Part shown: one piece after another, positions 15,849-26,696 of the stretch | How the letters are laid out: each line of letters begins with the position of its first letter | Position numbering within the stretch: the stretch's first letter is position 1 | Origin: Rhabditoides inermis | Lineage: Eukaryota > Nematoda > Chromadorea > Rhabditida > Rhabditidae | Reading direction: 5' to 3' | DNA length: 64,000 bases | Assembly (NCBI GenBank): GCA_963966185.1 | Contig: CAWZYM010000049.1 | Coordinates: 1 to 64,000, forward strand | Notes under the pieces: generated by a model | Database searches by the model: none | What the model saw: the letters and a program-made list of their open reading frames with translations, nothing else | Told to the model about the DNA's origin: nothing | Program-made: the position numbers and the translations under genes

Positions 15849-16606
15849 AATTAGAGAGGGCGCGCAGCGCCCTCTCTTTTGGCTTAGGATAAGGCTCGCG
15901 CTAGAATTTTCAAGAAGCGATATCCAAAGGTCATGTTAGCAGCAACGTGAACTCATCCCATTCATGTTAGTTAGATTCGCACGGTTCCGTAGGCCAGATC
16001 ACTGGTTGACTCCATCTTTGTATCTTTTCTATGAAAGAAGTTATGAGCGATCGCGCGCACCCATGAGGCGAGAGGCCAGCGTGTGGGTGTGTGTGTGTGG
16101 ACCGTTTCCAGTCAACGCTGGCTGCTAGCTCTCTCCCGGTGGGCGGCGGGGGCGCGAGTAAGAGAGCGCGAGAGTGCGCGATATTGGCAGAGCGCGCAGA
16201 CGGTAGTAGACATGCACTTACGCCTCAGCGATCCAAAATAAAGAGTAAAATTTCTTTCAAAGCGTTTCTTTTGATACCATGAGAAACGTTGTTGTACATA
16301 CGCAACAAACACGACCTGTAGAATGTAGTATATTCAATGACTTGCTACCGGTAGAAATTGTGTCATTCATCATAGTTTTGCGCATACGAATGAACAACGG
16401 AGCTTGGCAATCAGGTAGAAAAGAAATTTCTATGAAATTTAACAAAAGCACATATATTATCTCTTAAAAGTACTCGCGTAAAGAGAGTCAGTTTGTCTTG
16501 ACCCAATTCAACAAAAGCGCATGCATAAAACGTTTACAAATACTAACACAAACCTGCGCATAGCTGTTCGATGAATCGATGAAATCGATGAAATGTAATC
16601 AATATT

Positions 16607-16647
<41 letters not shown>

Positions 16648-16766
16648 GAGAGAGATACAAGGGAGCAGGTTTGTGTTAGTATTTGTAAACGTTTTATGCA
16701 TGCGCTTTTGTTGAATTGGGTCAAGACAAACTGACTCTCTTTACGCGAGTACTTTTAAGAGATAAT
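15849..16766 (+). mobile_element. Dispersed 0.9 kb repeat, copy 1
   Basis: Nearly identical to 30848-31739 in the same orientation. It opens with a hairpin (AGAGAGGGCGC/GCGCCCTCTCT). It ends with a second inverted repeat: an arm of about 100 bases (ATTATCTCTTAAAAGTACTC onward) at 16457-16562, a (GA)n loop at 16609-16660, and the reverse arm ending GAGTACTTTTAAGAGATAAT. No protein-like ORF. It looks non-autonomous; boundaries come from where the two copies stop matching. Confidence 0.85.
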
Positions 16767-16784
16767 TTCAGCTATAGTTTAGAT

Positions 16785-17320
16785 TTTCTTTAAAAAAGTA
16801 CTTGCGTAGAGAGATGAACTTTGTCTTAACCCAATGCAGCAAAAGCACATGCATAAAACGTTTACAAATACTAAGACAAAACTGCACCTCTCTCTTCTTT
16901 TTCTTCTCTTTGATGTGGCATACATGCATAAAGTGACCACAAACTCTACATACCTTGACTATCATGGTCTTTTCAACTTTGTACCAACTCGTTCTCGCAC
17001 TTCTCATGGGTGGCGCGTGGTTCCGTGTACCGTGTTTTGATACAGCCCTTAAGAGCAGTGAATTTTTCAACAGGATTTATAGGCTTTGGAACTCACTCCC
17101 CCTTCCATAGTAATGTCTGCAAAACATGAAACTGTAAAATCCTTCCCCTTCCTAGAAAGTAATCCCCATTTGTTGCCAGTTTCGAAGATTCGTAGACTGT
17201 AGTCAACATTCGATGCTTTCTGTATCATTTTACACTTTTTTTTCTCATACCGTATGCCATTGCTCATTTTGCTGTATTGAACTGTTTCTCTAAACGTACA
17301 CGGTAATAAACTTATTATTA
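16785..17320 (+). pseudogene. Repeat-arm remnant and LINE 3' fragment
   Basis: 16785-16885 is a diverged third copy of the hairpin arm of the 0.9 kb repeat. It is followed on the plus strand by a broken LINE tail: LDYHGLFNFVPTRSRTSHG, then after a frame shift FFNRIYRLWNSLPLP, ending TAATAAAC(TTATTA)n near 17320. This is the same family as 12893-13426. Dead fragment. Confidence 0.65.
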
Positions 17321-17433
17321 TTATTGTAAACTCGCAACCATAATCAGAAAAGGCCGTTCATACTACACATCGCGCCAACTTTGACGAGAAGAGCAATGGC
17401 TACTGGAAAATTCCGTCTATTCAGGCTACTCTC

Positions 17434-17472
<39 letters not shown>

Positions 17473-18014
17473 ACACAAACTCGTCTACAGGCTACTCTCA
17501 GCTTACTGAATAACGATCAGGCTGGATGGTTAGCTTTCTTCCGAATAGGGCAATTACTGATACGTGCGATACGATGACTGCCGGGACTACTACATAGACG
17601 TGCTGTGCTGAGCACCGGCAAAAGAGGTTCGCCGACCGCATCCATGGACGCGAGGCGTGATTGACTAGAACTCGCCAAGAATTGGCAAGGCCTCGTTTCT
17701 CGCTCGCTGCTCGATCTCATCCCCACGTATAGTGAACTATGAACACAAGAAGATGATCCAACCCGGTAGGAGGACCTTTCAGGATCAGGATGAATGGAAG
17801 AGGCTGCGGATACGGACATTTGGGAAAAAAACCTCACTCAAATCTCACTCAAAGTCAGTTCAAATATGCAATTACAGGAAAACGTTTCTTCGGGAAAACG
17901 TTTAAAAAAACGTTTAAACGTTTGTTCCTCGACATGGAGAACTGAACTATAACCGAAAATGTGATGTAACAGGTATAAAGTCGTGTCTGTTCTCTGTGTG
18001 AGGAGAGGTGGCTC
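17321..18014. other. Spacer, no recognised gene
   Basis: Holds (CT)n at 17436-17470. An open frame of 106 codons on the minus strand (17837-17517) starts MRFFSQMSVSAASS but matches no family I know and shows no splice context, so I leave it uncalled. Confidence 0.4.
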
Positions 18015-18590
18015 TGCTGACGGGGCGGACACTTACCCCCCAGCCCCGATCTCTACCGTTTTGGTACCGAAGGTGGGCATCGGAATTCCAAACAGAACTG
18101 CGTCGGCCAAAATTGCCTACGGGAAAAAAAAATTGCCCTTCTCTGGCCGGAAATCCGGCTTTGAAATTTCGCGTTTCGCGTAACCTCTTCTTACGACCAA
18201 TGCACCACAGCCAGCGTGGCCGAATGGCTAGCGAGCTTGTCTAGTAAACTGGTGGCGCGGGTTCGATTCCCGCTGCATTTTTTTGGCCTTTATTTGATGA
18301 TTCTCGAAGGTGAGAATGTTTCACAGAAATGTGCCAGCTATCGCGATAATAGATTGATTTTTGTGATTAGTATTGATATCGATAGATATCAATTTCATGT
18401 TCCAGACCACAGAAATCAAAAAAAAGTTGTTGTTCAACAGTGATTTTATCATACCCACTTGTAAAAAAACATGTGCGGCGATTAAAAATTTTGGCCGACG
18501 CAGTTCTGTTTGGAATTCCGATGCCCACCTTCGGTACCAAAACGGTAGAGATCGGGGCTGGGGGGTAAGTGTCCGCCCCGTGAGTGAGTG
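18015..18590. mobile_element. TIR element carrying a tRNA-Thr-like module
   Basis: About 90 bases at 18021-18113 (GGGCGGACACTTACCCCCCA through TTTTGGTACCGAAGGTGGGC) recur inverted at about 18484-18582. Between them, 18206-18276 on the plus strand is tRNA-like: D arm with GGCCGAATGGCTAGC, anticodon loop CTAGTAA (AGT, Thr-like) and T arm GCGGGTTCGATTCCCGC. The acceptor stem does not close. It resembles a SINE trapped in, or forming the core of, a TIR element. Confidence 0.65.
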
Positions 18591-18846
18591 ATTCAGGTGT
18601 GCGTGCACACCGGTCCCCCAGCATCCCCTCTTGTGTGTGATCTCCTCCTGTGGGATTGATTTATTGATTGACCACAGTCTGTGTACGCAGTGTGTGTCGG
18701 GAGGAGTGTGAAAGGCCACCGTCTGTGTTAAGCGGGTGTGACCTAGGAGGAGTGAGGCACTGTCTGTGTACGCGGGTGCGAGATCACTTGATAAGGAGGA
18801 GGCGCGGACCGCCCCTGTCTGCCGCTGTCGACGCACGCGAGCGTAA
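18591..18846. other. Spacer, no recognised gene
   Basis: GT-rich unique sequence with no supportable exon. Confidence 0.4.
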
Positions 18847-19021
18847 TAGGCCCCATTATACTTTCACGCTGACGCTGACGCTGACGCGACGCTGACCCTC
18901 CCCTGCAAAAGATGAAACTATTGATTTCGTTGACGCAGCGTGATCGAAATCGATAGGTGCATCTTTTGCACGGGAGCGTGAGCGTCGCGTCAGCGTCAGC
19001 GTGAAAGTATAATGGGGCCTA
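18847..19021. mobile_element. 175-base TIR element abutting the LINE
   Basis: TAGGCCCCATTATACTTTCA and the following GCTGACGCTGACG run are repeated as an inverted copy ending at 19021, with a central AAAAGATG/CATCTTTT pair. Non-coding, MITE-like. Its right end directly touches the first ATG of the LINE at 19022. Confidence 0.75.
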
Positions 19022-20302
19022 ATGGAAAAAATGGATGGAAATGGAGAAGGGCCGGGAACAAGTGCAAGTTGTGCAGTGTGTATGGGTGACTTGGGGGAGA
19101 ATGTGATTGCATGTGCAACATGCTGGAACAAAACACATGGGAGGTGTACGGGGATGACGAGGGAAGAAAGAAAGAGGGTTGAGGAGGGAATGACGTCATG
19201 GGTGTGTTCTGAGTGTGAACTGCTTGATATCACTGAACATCAACGGATTGAGAGGAAAGATAGACGATCTGAGGAGAGTGGCGGACACGTACAAACCGCA
19301 TGTTATTGGAGTACAAGAGACGAAGTTGGACAATGGGATCGAGAGCAAAGAACTGAAAGTGGCTGGATATGAACTGTTTCGGAAGGACCGGACAGCGGGA
19401 GGAGGGGGAGTGGCACTGTATGTGAACAGTGCGTTGCGACCCTCGTTGGTGAGGGAAGAGACTTCTTTGGAATTGGTGGCTGTGAGGTGCAGGGGAGAGA
19501 AAAGGAGTCAGTTCGTGGTGGCCTCGGTCTACCGTAGCCCGACTAGAGCTATGTCGGCAGCTAAGATTGAGGAGTTTGTGGATGAGCTGGACTCGTGGTT
19601 ATCTCAGAGAGATACATCGATGGATGTGATTATCGGAGGAGATATGAATGTGTGTTGGAACAATAGTGAGTCGGCGAACCTCAAGGAGGTGTGCGCTGAA
19701 CACTCGATGCAACAAGTCGTTTCACACGTGACACATCGAAACCGATTGATTGATATTATGATGGTGAGCAGGCGAGTGAGGATAGCTGGAGTGAAGCACC
19801 TCGCACCTGTCGAGAAAGAACATGAACCCATTGTGGTTGACACATGCATTCGATGCGAGAATCGAAAGGAGAAGCCAGTGAAGGGCTACGATTTCAAGAA
19901 GGCAAACTGGACGGGTCTGATAGAGTTTCTTGGAAAAGAAGTGCGATGTGAGTGGATAGAGGATAGGAGTCTGTCGATTGATGACATGTGGAGAAAGTTT
20001 GTGGATGTGGTTAAAGCGGGTATGCAGAAGTGGATACCGCTCAAAACATTCCGCAGGAGAAGAGGGTGCGAGTGGATGAGCGAGAGTGTCAAGACTTTGC
20101 AGCGGCGGAAAGACGCACTGCACAAGTTGAGCAAGGAAAGGGGAGACAGCGAGGCAAAAGCTGCGTTTAGACATGCTCGAAAACAGCTGGCTAAAGAGAC
20201 AGCCAACGAAAAGAAGAATTTCTTTGATAAGAAATTTGCCTCTGTGGAGAGTCCTACAGATTTCTGGAAGACTATTGAGTGTCTGACAGGAAAAACGAAG
20301 GG
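19022..20302 (+). pseudogene. LINE 5' part: zinc finger and APE endonuclease
   Basis: From ATG 19022 a frame encodes a PHD-like zinc finger (CAVC, CATC, HGRC, WVCSEC). Before its end the frame shifts by one and continues from about 19215 as an apurinic-type endonuclease: SLNINGL, GVQETKL, ASVYRSPT, IIGGDMN, then a basic post-EN region to FWKTIECLTGKTKG. PHD plus endonuclease plus RT is known in CR1-like LINEs. The coding sequence stops abruptly at about 20302, where Gypsy pol sequence begins; the expected RT fingers are absent. The rest of the LINE resumes at 27592. Broken by frameshift and insertion. Confidence 0.85.
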
Positions 20303-23300
20303 CACGGATTCGCACTCGTAGACACAGGCGCCGGGATTACGATAGCGAACACCTCTCTCGCCGCCGTACTGGGCGTATTTAATTTTGACCCCCCGCGCAT
20401 AGAAAAAGCAACAGGCGTATCAGGTACAGAGGTAATTATGGCCGGCTCGGCCGAGGTGACTATTCGCATAGGTTCATTTATGCTCAAACATAAAGTACAA
20501 TTCTCGAGTAACGTAGCAGCTGGCAAAGGCGTTCGCGCGTACAATATTATACTTGTAAACGACCTGCTCGCCAAGCTTCCCCCGTGGCGCATAGATTATC
20601 GACAGCGGCGCCTAGTTTTTGACGAAGAGTCCATTCCTATTTTTGCCATAAATTGCGATAACTTACCCGTGCCCCCTCCCGAGCCTATTTGCTCAGCCCG
20701 GATTATTTCCACTTCCAATCAATGCATACCTGGCGAATCCGAGAAATTCATCGAAGCCAGTCTATCGCAACCAGTAGACGCTCTGTTTATGTCCACAAAC
20801 GCGCGCAAATCTCTCACTGACGCGGGTCTGCTCGTGTCACCCGCACTCTACCAAAATGGCCGCCCCAAAATTCTTATCGTAAATCCCAGCAAAACACCTT
20901 TTACAGTCTATAAAGATATGACAATTTGCGACGCGCTAATCATCGATAAAACCCCGTCGGACACGTTCATAGAACGGACCTCCCATTCCTTTTCTGGAAC
21001 TGAAATCTCAGAACTTTATGTCCCCGCTGACCCACCTGCCCCTACGGACCAGCAACACATCCCCGGCTGCGACACGTCCAGTGACAACGCGCTCGAAACC
21101 ATCAGCCTCTGGCAAGCCGCTTTAGAACGATCGGCGGTCTCTCTTACCCAGCGAGCGCAATTAGATGCCCTTTTTTGGGAATTCGAACACGTGTTTTCAA
21201 AAAATGACCTCGATCTCGGATCGTGTGATTTCGCACCCATTCAACTTAGGACCACAGTAGACTACCCCAATTATAGGCCACGCCCACCGCGTGTCCCACC
21301 GAAATTTCAGCGCGAGTTAGAAGCCCATATCCAAAAATTAATAGACGCGGGCCGCATAGAACCCAGCGACACACCCTGGGTACACAACGTAGTGCTAGTA
21401 CGAAAAAAGAGCGGCGAGCTGCGCGTCTGCCTCGATTTCCGACCACTAAACAACGTAACACCACGAGATTATTACCCTCTACCGCGAATCCATGACCTCT
21501 TACAGAAAGTAGCCGGTAACAAGTTGTTTTCGAGTTTTGATCTAAGCATGGGCTACATGCAACTAGCACTCGCCCCGGAAGCGCAAGAAAAATGCGGATT
21601 CATTACTCACTCAGGCGTATACAAAGCACTCTATCTCCCTTTCGGTCTAAAAAACGCAGGTAGCATATTTTGTAGGACTATGGCGCGTGTACTAGCGGGT
21701 CTGGAAAACAACTCTCTGGCCTATTTAGACGATATAATTTGTTTCTCCCCTAATTTCGAAGACCACCTGAACACCATCCGCAAAGTGCTTATGCGCCTCT
21801 CCTCATTCAATCTCAAAATTTCGACTAAGAAACTGACAGATATCGCTCGAACTAGCATTATCTTTTTAGGACACGAAGTATCCGAGAAAAGCTACTCACC
21901 CTCAGACCGCAACGTGCAGGCAATTCTAGATTATCCCAGACCCCGCACAGCAAATTTCTTTCGCGTTTTCGTGAACAGCTTTGCCGGTGTCGCGAGTCCC
22001 CTCTATGATCTAATGAAGGGCAAGGTCAAATTCGAGTGGACATCCGCCCAAGAAAATTCTTTCATGGAAATTAAGAAAATTCTCTCTTCTAAACCATGCC
22101 TAGCGTATCCCCGCGATGAACCATTCATCCTCCACACTGACGCCAGCCTGAAAGGCATCGGCGCAGTCCTCCTCCAACCGTCAGTAGACGACCCCTCCAA
22201 ACTCGCCGCGATAGGCTACTTTTCCAAATCCCTCTCACCGTCTCAGCGCAAATATTCTGCCACCACCGCCGAGCTTTTTGCTATCGTCCAAGCACTCCGA
22301 TTTTTCCGCGCGACCATATATGGTAATCACACGACCGTAAAATGCGACCACAGACCCCTGACTTTTCTTCTGCAACACAACAAAATTCATGACCATTTGT
22401 CTAGGTGGGTGGTCGAGCTAATGTCTTATGACATCACTATCGAATACCAAGCGGGCTCCTCTAATCACGTCGCAGACGCGCTTTCTCGTTGCGAACCGAC
22501 AGATACCTTTGTTGACGACGCGCCCGAATCGGACGATATTGTCGAATTCCCAGTATGTCTTACTATCTCACCCGGCGACCCTCTCCAACCCAATTTAGCC
22601 ACTATACCCGCATTCGGTAGATCAGCTGACATCTTACGCGCGCAAATTAATGACCCTCAGTCCGCCGCCATCCGCGAGTTTATCGAGACCGGCGCCTGCC
22701 CGTCTTACACTGAAAATGACTCGCAATCCCTCGAGCTTATTGCCGCATCAGCGCGTATAGCAAAAAATGGTCTGATTTATGTAAAATCAAGAACGAAACG
22801 ACAAGAAGCAGTCTTTGTCCCTCTCTCTTTGCGCGACCTTCTATTCAAGGGCTTTCACGCGTCTCCATCTGCCGGCGGCCACTTCAACCACCGAAAGACT
22901 CTTGATAAAATCTCCCGCAATTATTTTTGGCCACACATGAGTTCCGACGTGTTTTTGAGATGCCGCGCATGCGAGCTCTGTCAGAGAAAGCGAGACAACG
23001 CCGCATCAAGAGAGAAAATGATGACTGTACAATCCCATGCGATTATGGAAAGAGTATATTTCGACCTTATGGGTCCTGTTCATTTATCCGCAGCCGGAAA
23101 TCAATACGTAGCAGTAATGGTAGATCATTTTTCGCGTTATGCAGTCACCACGGCACTACCAGATAATAGAGCGATTACAGTAGCAAGAGCCATAGTAAAT
23201 GACCTCATCCTGAAACACGGGTGCATGAGGACACTAGTAACCGATAACGCCTCATACCTAGTAGGACATGTAATTGAGGAAATTAGTCGCTTATTGCGCA

Positions 23301-24085
23301 TCGATCGATATCTGGCCACTCCTTATCACCACACAGGTAACGGCATTTGTGAAAGGGCAATAGGCACCATCCAACACCTGATCCGCGTATACAGTAGCGA
23401 AAACCAACTAGACTGGGACGTGCACCTGCAGGCAATGACATTCGCATACAACACGTCAGTACACACTTCCACCAAAGAGACACCTTTTTTCCTCATACAC
23501 GGTAGAGACCCGGTATTCAACGTCGATCTCATAATCAAACACAATAATGAGAATCATATTCCAGACTATAACGACGAAGGCGTCTTCAAAGAAACCTTCA
23601 CGTCGTGCATCCACTCGGCCTGGAAGACCGCGGCCGCCAACGCGGAGGAGGCCGAAGCAGCCAGGGAGAAGCAGTTCAACAAACCCCAACTGAAGGTATC
23701 TGACATTCGAACAGGTGACAGGGTATGGTACCGCGATTTTCAACCCAAACGAGATCTGAGCAAAAAACTCTGCCTCCCATGGATAGGGCAGTTTAGAGTA
23801 GTACAATTTGAACATCCCCACGCAACCATCGTGAGCATCTCCAGCCCCCACTCTAGACCGAAACGAGTACACGTTAATCACCTCAAAAAGGTGTTCGAAA
23901 TTACAGGCCCCGCCGGCTCATCCCCTGCACCCCTACCCACCGAGGAGGAGGCGCTGCAAGGCGAGAGCGAGCCAGTTGACGTGGAGGGACACTGCCAGGA
24001 CAATCTACCACCACCGACGCGTCCAGACGAGAGCATAGTGAAACACGGCTACAATACGAGACTCGCAGCAAAACAGAATAAGTAA
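20303..24085 (+). mobile_element. Ty3/Gypsy pol polyprotein (5' truncated)
   Basis: One long open frame of a retrotransposon polyprotein. Positions count from 20279. Aspartic protease DTGAG at about residue 15; reverse transcriptase with FDLSMGYMQL, LPFGLKNAG and the YLDD catalytic motif near residue 480; RNase H (HTDASLKGIGAVL) near 618; integrase with an HHCC zinc finger (H, H, CRACELC) from about 857 and catalytic Asp near 927, Asp near 986 and Glu 36 residues on (D-35-E spacing). The C-terminus ends GYNTRLAAKQNK. No gag and no 5' LTR precede it; it joins LINE sequence directly. Intact as an ORF but lacking the 5' part of an autonomous element. Confidence 0.93.
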
Positions 24086-24336
24086 TCAGCTGTTCATTTC
24101 AGAGCGTTGGACGATCAGCCACCACCCGACACTGCATTCCTACGACCTATTTTCTCTATATTCTATATTCCCCACGGACCGTCCAGAGCCAGACTCTCCC
24201 CGAGCCACCTCGACCGCTTATCGCGACCAGAACTTACATATCTCTGCTGACTGTCTTTCTGTTCCAAAATATTATCGCGCCGCGTATATATTCTAATCAC
24301 GTCAACCCCGAATAATTGTATCTCATTTCAGGCGAG
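24086..24336 (+). promoter_or_regulatory. Leader between pol and helicase ORF, with splice acceptors
   Basis: 250 non-coding bases contain ATTTCAG near 24102 and TCTCATTTCAG at about 24321-24331, six bases before the helicase ATG. This arrangement would let the downstream ORF be expressed from a spliced (cis or spliced-leader) RNA. Inference from motif position. Confidence 0.4.
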
Positions 24337-25716
24337 ATGTCGTCGGAAGATCCGACGCGTCAGCCCCCGGACGTACTCACCGACCCCACTTCCGCTTATT
24401 GCGACTCTACCTCATCACTCCTACCCGCCGTTCCCGTCACCCTCCCCGCCGACTCCGCCGACTGCGACCAGACCCCCGCCACGGCTGCCACTGTCCAAGC
24501 CCTACTCGACATCGACCCGCAGGCCCCAGTCATGCGCTGCACGGCGTCGACCGTCAAGGGAAGCACCGAGGTGGATACCCAAGCACTCATCTCGAAACTC
24601 CGCTTCGATCGAAGCCTCCCTGAAGAGATGCGTCAGCTGGCAGCAGACTACGCCACGTTCCACGCCGTACACGAGCGGATGAAGGACGATTCGTCAACGA
24701 CTGACGGACTGACCGACGAGGAGCTGGCACTCATCACCGACACTGCCACCCACGCACAACGGGAAGGCCAGCTGTTCCACACAATGCTGACTCGCCGCCG
24801 CCCACGGGTCTTGGTGATGACCGTCGCGATGATGGCGGTGCTGTTCGGAGAAAACGGCCGCCTCAGCAACCTAGCCGGCAAGGTGCGCTGGCTCGTTTGT
24901 GACGAGGCGTCGCAACTACCAGACGCCACCCCGTTCCTGACATCGTCTCTGCTCCCGAATGCCAGGCTGCGACTCATGGGAGATCACCGCCAACTGGCGC
25001 CCTTCACCACCTTGGCGGCGGAGGAGTCCCGGGCCGCAACGATTGCAGCAACGGGAGCAATGAGGCTGGCCAACATCTCACTCAACGTGCCGCAGGTGGC
25101 CCTCGCGGAGAGCCACAGATTCAACCCCCTGTTGGCAACGTTTATCTCTGAGGCGTGCTACAACGGCCGTCTCCGCCCCGCCGCCAGTGTCTTCACGCGT
25201 CCAGAGGGCGCCACCGGCTTATTGCCAACTTATTCCCCTATCCGACAAGCCCCGCTGGCCTTTGTGGACGTCTCGGGCCACCACGAGAAGGACTTCTCGG
25301 GGTCTCTGTACAACAGCGGAGAGATCAACGCTGCTATCGAGATTGCCCGACGCCTTTCTCTCCGTGGAATCCGCCCCCAGGACGTCATGATCCTGACGTA
25401 CTACACCGCCACCGAGAAGCGGGTACAGGAGAGGATCAGCCGGTTCGGATTTCGTGTCGCCACCATTCAAAAGGTGCAGGGGGCGGAGGCCGAGATCGTC
25501 CTCCTCCTCTCCACGCGCACGAGGAACAAGGAGAACTCCGAGTTCATCGAGGACGCGTCGCGATTCCTCGTGGGAGCGTCAAGAGCTCGTTCAGCTCTCT
25601 TTCTTCTTGGGCAGAAGCAGCACCTGGAGAAGCTAACAGTCTGGGGAGCTGCACTCAAGAAACTCAAGGAGCAGCAATATCACTACAACATCGAGCAGTT
25701 CCTGGACCAACTCTGA
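24337..25716 (+). CDS. UPF1-like superfamily 1 helicase ORF in retroelement cluster
   Basis: About 459 residues. The first 150 are Pro/Thr/Asp-rich and acidic. Then helicase signatures appear in SF1B (UPF1/DNA2/NAM7) order: motif II VRWLVCDEASQLPD, motif III LMGDHRQLAPF, the following ESHRFNPLLATF block, the second-domain motifs VMILTYYTATEKRV and TIQKVQGAEAEIVLL (motif V), and motif VI FLVGASRARSALFLLG. I see no motif I (Walker A, GxGKT), which should lie about 150-250 residues before motif II, so ATP binding is doubtful unless supplied by an upstream exon. The gene has no introns, its GC-rich third codon positions match the next ORF rather than pol, and AATAAA follows at 25774. Whether it belongs to the Gypsy element, to another element or is a captured host gene is open. 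Confidence 0.8.
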   Translation: MSSEDPTRQPPDVLTDPTSAYCDSTSSLLPAVPVTLPADSADCDQTPATAATVQALLDIDPQAPVMRCTASTVKGSTEVDTQALISKLRFDRSLPEEMRQLAADYATFHAVHERMKDDSSTTDGLTDEELALITDTATHAQREGQLFHTMLTRRRPRVLVMTVAMMAVLFGENGRLSNLAGKVRWLVCDEASQLPDATPFLTSSLLPNARLRLMGDHRQLAPFTTLAAEESRAATIAATGAMRLANISLNVPQVALAESHRFNPLLATFISEACYNGRLRPAASVFTRPEGATGLLPTYSPIRQAPLAFVDVSGHHEKDFSGSLYNSGEINAAIEIARRLSLRGIRPQDVMILTYYTATEKRVQERISRFGFRVATIQKVQGAEAEIVLLLSTRTRNKENSEFIEDASRFLVGASRARSALFLLGQKQHLEKLTVWGAALKKLKEQQYHYNIEQFLDQL

Positions 25717-25916
25717 AGATGGCCGAGGAGCGCCACTTTGGCTTTTTGCCACTTGATCACCACTATGCTGTATGAATAAAGGATTGCCATCAAGTTCACA
25801 TTCCCTCTTTTATAAACTCACGGGTCGTTCGCACCCGCCTGCCAAGCAGGTTATCTCTGATCTCATTGTTGTTGATAGATTGATTCATGCATAACCCGGT
25901 GTTCCAGATTTTCTGG

Positions 25917-26696
25917 ATGGAGTCCACGACGCCCACCCCGATCCCGCCTCCCACGGAGACGGCGCCAGCAAGCCAGAACGACACCACGGGACCCACTGCC
26001 TCATCCCCGGCTTATAGCCCCTCTCCTCCTTCCACCCTCGCAACCAGGGCTTCTTGCCCCGCCCCCCTCGACAATGCCGAGGACGCCTTGCAGCATCAGC
26101 CGCTCAACGCCGTGCTCACCACTGGCCCGGTTGCGGACGCTCCGTCCGCCCCTCCCACTCACGCAGCCACGCCGACCACACCCGTATACGAGCCGTCGTC
26201 TCCTATGGGGGACTGGGTGAACGAAGGATCCCCGGAGTATCGCCCGACCACACCGCCCGTGCTGATCTCCTCCAACCGACGCCCGGAGCAGGCCGCGAAC
26301 ACCCTTGAGGAATGCGCCTACTGCCACCTTCCCATCGGCCAGGCCAAGAACGAGGATGACAACGACGAGGTGATCGAGGTGGACACCAAGGGAAAACCCG
26401 TCCCTCCCTCCACGCCCCTCTTCGGCGGACGCACCCACTACGTCCAGACTTCGACGTTCCGTCGCTGGAGCCAGTCGCAGGTCGAGAGCAAGCTTAAGAG
26501 GAAGAATGACAACGACGAGGCCCAATCGACCACATCGCCATACCGTCGCCACCGCTCGTCGGCAACCGAGCAGGAGAACAGGCGAAGCCGCCTGGCGGCG
26601 CTCCACACCGAGCTGGAGCTGTGTGTCGTGGACCGCGAGCGGGCGGAGCGCGCCATCGCCCGTCTCCGACAGGAGATCAGCGATCTCATGGAATAA
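25917..26696 (+). CDS. Pro/Thr-rich ORF with CxxCH motif and C-terminal coiled coil
   Basis: Unrecognised. The ATG at 25917 opens MESTTPTPIPPPTE, 11 bases after GTTCCAG; an in-frame upstream ATG at 25887 is possible. Residues 1-125 are Pro/Thr/Ser-rich and disordered. CAYCHLPIG follows near 135, then an acidic stretch, a basic stretch (ESKLKRKNDND, PYRRHRSS) and a final 40-residue heptad-like helix (LAALHTELELCVVDRERAE). Base composition resembles the helicase ORF 200 bases upstream, so the two may travel together. It could be a gag-like structural protein or an accessory protein; the sequence does not decide. Confidence 0.55.
   Translation: MESTTPTPIPPPTETAPASQNDTTGPTASSPAYSPSPPSTLATRASCPAPLDNAEDALQHQPLNAVLTTGPVADAPSAPPTHAATPTTPVYEPSSPMGDWVNEGSPEYRPTTPPVLISSNRRPEQAANTLEECAYCHLPIGQAKNEDDNDEVIEVDTKGKPVPPSTPLFGGRTHYVQTSTFRRWSQSQVESKLKRKNDNDEAQSTTSPYRRHRSSATEQENRRSRLAALHTELELCVVDRERAERAIARLRQEISDLME

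Noticed and set aside
16279..16467. 62-codon ORF shared by both copies of the 0.9 kb repeat
   Set aside because: Present only because the repeat is duplicated; no protein signature and it runs into the hairpin arm.
17517..17837. 106-codon minus-strand ORF
   Set aside because: Single exon, no recognised motif, no splice or poly(A) context; chance ORF in a repeat-rich region.
18206..18276. Functional tRNA-Thr (AGT)
   Set aside because: Anticodon loop and T arm fit, but the acceptor stem cannot close, and the sequence sits in the middle of a TIR element.
25155..25775. Second ORF overlapping the helicase
   Set aside because: It is an out-of-frame shadow of the helicase ORF caused by GC-rich codons.
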